A stretch of 46,014 nt of DNA from Algicola sp. (GTDB taxonomy: Bacteria; Bacteroidota; Bacteroidia; Flavobacteriales; Flavobacteriaceae), in NCBI GenBank assembly GCA_018222835.1, contig JAAEZN010000020.1:1-46014 (forward strand), written 5' to 3'. The notes under the pieces are model-generated. The model did not search any database, was not told where the DNA came from, and saw only the letters and a program-made list of their open reading frames with translations. The first letter of the stretch is position 1, and the number at the start of each line of letters is the position of its first letter. Position numbers and translations under genes: made by a program. Of the stretch, positions 43,047-46,014 are shown in pieces.

Positions 43047-45827
43047 ATGAAAAAACTTATGTTTGTTTCCCTAATGCTGCTTGGTTTGGCCACCTACGGT
43101 CAAACTACGGTACAGGGAAAGGTAGTTGATGAAAACAATGAACCCATACCCGGAGCCAATGTGGTTTTGGTGGGTAAAGCAGAAGGAACCACTACGGACT
43201 TTGATGGAAACTTTACCTTTAATACTTCGGAGGTGCCTCCATTTAAACTTCAATTTTCAAGTATTGGATTTTCGGATTTTACAGCCAATGTAACTTCTAA
43301 CAACCAAACACTTTCCATTACGCTTTCCGCCGCCAATACAATGTTGGATGAAATCGTTATTTCCGCATCAAGGACTCCTGAGCGTATTTTTGAATCGCCC
43401 GTATCGGTAGAAAGATTTGGGTTAAAAGAGATAAAAAATACCACGGCCGAATCGTTCTATGGTGGTCTTCAAAACTTAAAAGGGGTGGACATAAACACGA
43501 ACAGTTTAACGTTTCAATCCATAAACACAAGAGGTTTTGCCACCTTCGCCAATAACAGGTTCTTGCAATTGGTGGATGGTATGGACAATACTGCTCCCGG
43601 ACTCAACTTTGTTCTGGGTAACCTTGTAGGTATGTCCGAGTTGGATGTGCAGAGCGTGGAAATCCTGCCAGGAGCCTCTTCTGCACTATATGGTGCGGGT
43701 GCCTTTAACGGTATCCTATTTATGAGAAGTAAAAACCCGTTCGATTTTCAAGGGATTAGTGCTTATGCCAAGGCAGGGGTAACCACCCAAGATGCGGCTG
43801 GCAGCAATTTTTATAAAGATTTTGGTGTGCGAGCAGCCCATGCGTTTAGCGACAAGCTTGCAATAAAAGCAAACTTGTCTGTGTTAACGGGTGAGGACTG
43901 GCATGCAAATAGCCGCGTGGATTTGAACAATCCAGGAGCTGACCGTTCCAATCCTGGATATAATGGCCTCAATGTTTATGGTGATGAAGTAGCCAGAACT
44001 TTTGATATTGATGCTTTGGCTGGATTGCCAAGCGGAACTTTGGGTAGTACATTTGTGTCAAGAACTGGATATGATGAAGCCGATTTGGCCGACTACGGAG
44101 CAGAAAGTATAAAATCTGATTTTGCGTTGCACTATAGGCCATTTGCGGATGATCTTGAAATAATTTTGAACAGTAGAATTGGTAGGGGAACAACCATCTA
44201 TCAAGGGGCAAACCGTTACGCCGTATCTGGGTTTACCATGCAGCAGCATAAGTTGGAGATTAAAAATGACAACTTCTTTATCCGAGGGTATATCGTTTCC
44301 GAAAATTCCGGGGACGCATACGATACACGTTTCGCAGCGATCAATGTCAACAGAACTTGGAAATCTGACCCAGAATGGTTTGGGGATTATTTTGGTGCAT
44401 ACATCCCTACTTATTTAGGTGGGATTCAAGGGGCAGGACTTACTCCTGAGCAGGCTTCGGCTCAAGCACATATTGCTGGTAGACAAGCTGCCGACCAAGG
44501 GCGATTAATTCCAGGTACTCCTGCTTTTCAAAATGCGTTCAACAAGGTAACTAATGACGGTGACTTGACAACCGGTGCCAAGTTTATCGATAAGACCAAA
44601 TTCCGTCACGTAAACGGAAACTATAATCTTGCTCATTTGATCAATAATTGGGCGGATGTACAAATAGGAGGTTCGTTTAGAGAATATGAACTGAACTCCA
44701 ACGGAACCATTTTTACCGATATCGATGGTCCTATAAAATATAATGAGTACGGTGCTTACCTGCAAGTTCAGAAAAAATTCTTGGACGACCGTTTAAAGTT
44801 CACTGGTTCTGCTCGATACGATAAAAATGAGTTTTTTGATGGATTCCTTTCGCCAAGGGTTTCTTTTGCCTATACGTTGGGAGAAGATAGAAACCATAAC
44901 CTTAGGGTTTCTGTACAGCAAGGGTTTAGAAATCCTACTACCCAAGATTTGTTCATTGGTTTGAACGCCGGATCTGCTATTTTGGTGGGTTCTGCACCGG
45001 ATAACTTGGATAGAGACGTGCGAACTTTAGGGGTTAGTCAATCAGGACAGGATGCTGGGCAGCCTGCAACAGTAGAGATTGTGGGACGTGCAGCCTACGA
45101 GAATGCTTTTACCCGAAGTTCGATAGGTCAATTTCAGGCAACCGGGGACCCTTCAGTTTTGGAAGAAGCGTCACCCGGCCTTGTGCAACCTGAAGAAATA
45201 ATTGCCTATGAAGCTGGTTATCGAGGACAATTAGGCAAGTTTACCATTGATTTGAGCGGATACTATAATAGTTATTCCAATTTCATAGGAAATGAGGTTA
45301 CCTTGGTTCCTTTGTATGGGACCGTAGGAGACAATAGTTTATCCATTGAGGCTGTTCAAAGAGGAGATGTTCAAGCTTACCAAACCTATACCAACTCCGA
45401 GGCAGATATAAACTCTTATGGCGCTACACTTGGAGTGGATACCAAAATCGGAAACTTTGATCTTGGTGTAAACTATACATTTGCCGAATTGGATATCGAT
45501 GAGGGAAAATATCCAAACCTAAGAACAAACTTTAATACACCTAAGCATAAGGTAAAAGCTTCTTTCGGTAATCCAGAGCTGTTCAAAAATTTTGGGTTCA
45601 ACGTTAACTACAGATGGAGCGATAGCTATTTCTGGGAAGCTTCTTTTGCAGATGGAGATATTCCTGCGTTTACCGTATTGGATGCACAGCTCAATTATTC
45701 AGTACCTTCTCTTAAATCTGTCTTTAAAGTAGGTGGATCTAATCTTTTGGGAGATGAATATTATACCGCAATTGGTACTGGGTTTATAGGTTCCATATAC
45801 TATTTGTCTTGGACTATAAATCCCTAA
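43047..45827 (+). CDS. TonB-dependent receptor with carboxypeptidase-regulatory-like domain
   Basis: 926 residues. Signal peptide 1-18 (GLATYGQ). A CarboxypepD_reg-like domain (about 20-105, TVQGKVVDENNEPIPGANVVLVG, by its PIPGANVVLVG core, then TTDFDGNFTF), then a plug (about 110-240) with NTRGFATFANNRFLQLVDGMD and VEILPGASSALYGAGAFNGIL, and a large barrel. The chain ends IYYLSWTINP, without the usual terminal aromatic residue, which may affect BamA recognition. No SusD partner is adjacent. Ligand unknown. A set of inverted repeats upstream suggests regulated expression, and a strong terminator follows. Confidence 0.92.
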   Translation: MKKLMFVSLMLLGLATYGQTTVQGKVVDENNEPIPGANVVLVGKAEGTTTDFDGNFTFNTSEVPPFKLQFSSIGFSDFTANVTSNNQTLSITLSAANTMLDEIVISASRTPERIFESPVSVERFGLKEIKNTTAESFYGGLQNLKGVDINTNSLTFQSINTRGFATFANNRFLQLVDGMDNTAPGLNFVLGNLVGMSELDVQSVEILPGASSALYGAGAFNGILFMRSKNPFDFQGISAYAKAGVTTQDAAGSNFYKDFGVRAAHAFSDKLAIKANLSVLTGEDWHANSRVDLNNPGADRSNPGYNGLNVYGDEVARTFDIDALAGLPSGTLGSTFVSRTGYDEADLADYGAESIKSDFALHYRPFADDLEIILNSRIGRGTTIYQGANRYAVSGFTMQQHKLEIKNDNFFIRGYIVSENSGDAYDTRFAAINVNRTWKSDPEWFGDYFGAYIPTYLGGIQGAGLTPEQASAQAHIAGRQAADQGRLIPGTPAFQNAFNKVTNDGDLTTGAKFIDKTKFRHVNGNYNLAHLINNWADVQIGGSFREYELNSNGTIFTDIDGPIKYNEYGAYLQVQKKFLDDRLKFTGSARYDKNEFFDGFLSPRVSFAYTLGEDRNHNLRVSVQQGFRNPTTQDLFIGLNAGSAILVGSAPDNLDRDVRTLGVSQSGQDAGQPATVEIVGRAAYENAFTRSSIGQFQATGDPSVLEEASPGLVQPEEIIAYEAGYRGQLGKFTIDLSGYYNSYSNFIGNEVTLVPLYGTVGDNSLSIEAVQRGDVQAYQTYTNSEADINSYGATLGVDTKIGNFDLGVNYTFAELDIDEGKYPNLRTNFNTPKHKVKASFGNPELFKNFGFNVNYRWSDSYFWEASFADGDIPAFTVLDAQLNYSVPSLKSVFKVGGSNLLGDEYYTAIGTGFIGSIYYLSWTINP

Positions 45828-45850
45828 ATAGCAGTAAACAAGAAAAAGTA

Positions 45851-45880
45851 AAGGCGTTGGAAAATCCAACGCCTTTTTTC
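45851..45880 (+). terminator. Rho-independent terminator of the last TonB receptor
   Basis: Arms AAGGCGTTGGA (45851-45861) and TCCAACGCCTT (45865-45875) around a three-base loop, with an A-rich upstream side and a T run ending near 45879. It lies 23 bases after the receptor stop and before the atpD promoter. Confidence 0.85.
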
Positions 45881-45902
45881 TTTAAAAAAAACTGAAAATC
45901 GG

Positions 45903-45934
45903 TTTCTGAATAAGAATGTAAAAGCATATCTTTG
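45903..45934 (+). promoter_or_regulatory. Promoter of atpD
   Basis: TTTC (45903-45906), a 20-base spacer and TATCTTTG (45927-45934) fit the Bacteroidota -33/-7 pattern with one mismatch. The expected start near 45939 gives a leader of about 50 bases. Confidence 0.65.
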
Positions 45935-45989
45935 CAGCCGAAAAAATAGCGGTAATTTGCCGCGTATTCAATTATAAATAAACATACTA

Positions 45990-46014
45990 ATGTCTAAAGT
46001 AACAGGTAAGGTTG
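45990..46014 (+). CDS. atpD: ATP synthase F1 subunit beta, N-terminal start (partial)
   Basis: Only eight codons are inside the window (MSKVTGKV, then cut off). The beginning MSKVTGKV is the usual start of Bacteroidota AtpD, before the QIIGPVVDV stretch, and the upstream promoter and terminator fit the head of an atpDC operon. The call depends on very few residues. If right, the protein is the catalytic nucleotide-binding subunit of the membrane ATP synthase. Confidence 0.6.

Overview
The window is chromosomal DNA of a Bacteroidota bacterium, almost certainly a marine-type member of the Flavobacteriaceae; Muricauda/Allomuricauda-like is a guess, not a proof. The evidence is four TonB-dependent outer-membrane receptors (three with an N-terminal carboxypeptidase-regulatory-like domain), phylum-typical DUF4270, DUF5689, DUF3108 and Ig-like lipoproteins, a lack of clear Shine-Dalgarno sites, and -7 promoter elements of the Bacteroidota form TAnnTTTG. 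It is mostly housekeeping DNA in conserved flavobacterial gene order. I found no tRNA, rRNA, CRISPR array, prophage or insertion sequence.

Layout. 1-2387: the end of uvrC and a patatin/Omp85 protein. 2388-2721: a gap holding what looks like a free-standing structured small RNA (about 2512-2629) with its own promoter and intrinsic terminator. 2722-7412: a DUF3108 protein, tryptophan 2,3-dioxygenase, M23 metallopeptidase lipoprotein and pgi, tightly packed. 7468-10442: a TonB receptor with a near-ideal promoter and a strong terminator. 10483-10919: a small membrane protein whose 5' end carries a one-base frameshift. 10947-16193: a divergent locus with a secreted endonuclease/exonuclease/phosphatase-fold enzyme on one side and a TonB receptor plus DUF5689/lamin-tail lipoprotein on the other, which I read as a surface scavenging system for nucleic acid or another phosphoester. 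16341-20008: katG with an OxyR-like box, an ankyrin protein and an omega-amidase-like hydrolase. 19992-22386 (minus): an Ig-like lipoprotein and comF. 22422-24896: a coiled-coil membrane protein and glyS. 25017-25673: a hicBA toxin-antitoxin pair. 25712-28590 (minus): fhs, a DUF3124 lipoprotein, a decayed GyrI-like gene and a DUF1801 protein. 28642-31274 (minus): an isochorismatase-like hydrolase and a siderophore-type TonB receptor. 31410-33275: xth and an aldo/keto reductase. 33277-38122 (minus): panC, panD, a flippase-like membrane protein, a pseudo-esterase and radA. 38225-42841: a GT5-like protein, a DUF4270 lipoprotein and glmS. 43047-45827: a fourth TonB receptor. 45990-end: the first codons of atpD.

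The points most worth following up are the small-RNA candidate, the nuclease/TonB/lamin-tail locus, the OxyR-like box upstream of katG, two proteins that look like enzymes but lack key active-site residues (a GT5-like protein without the KxGG motif and an esterase fold with Asp for Ser), the frameshifted small membrane gene, the relic GyrI gene behind DUF1801, and dense palindromes upstream of the last receptor.
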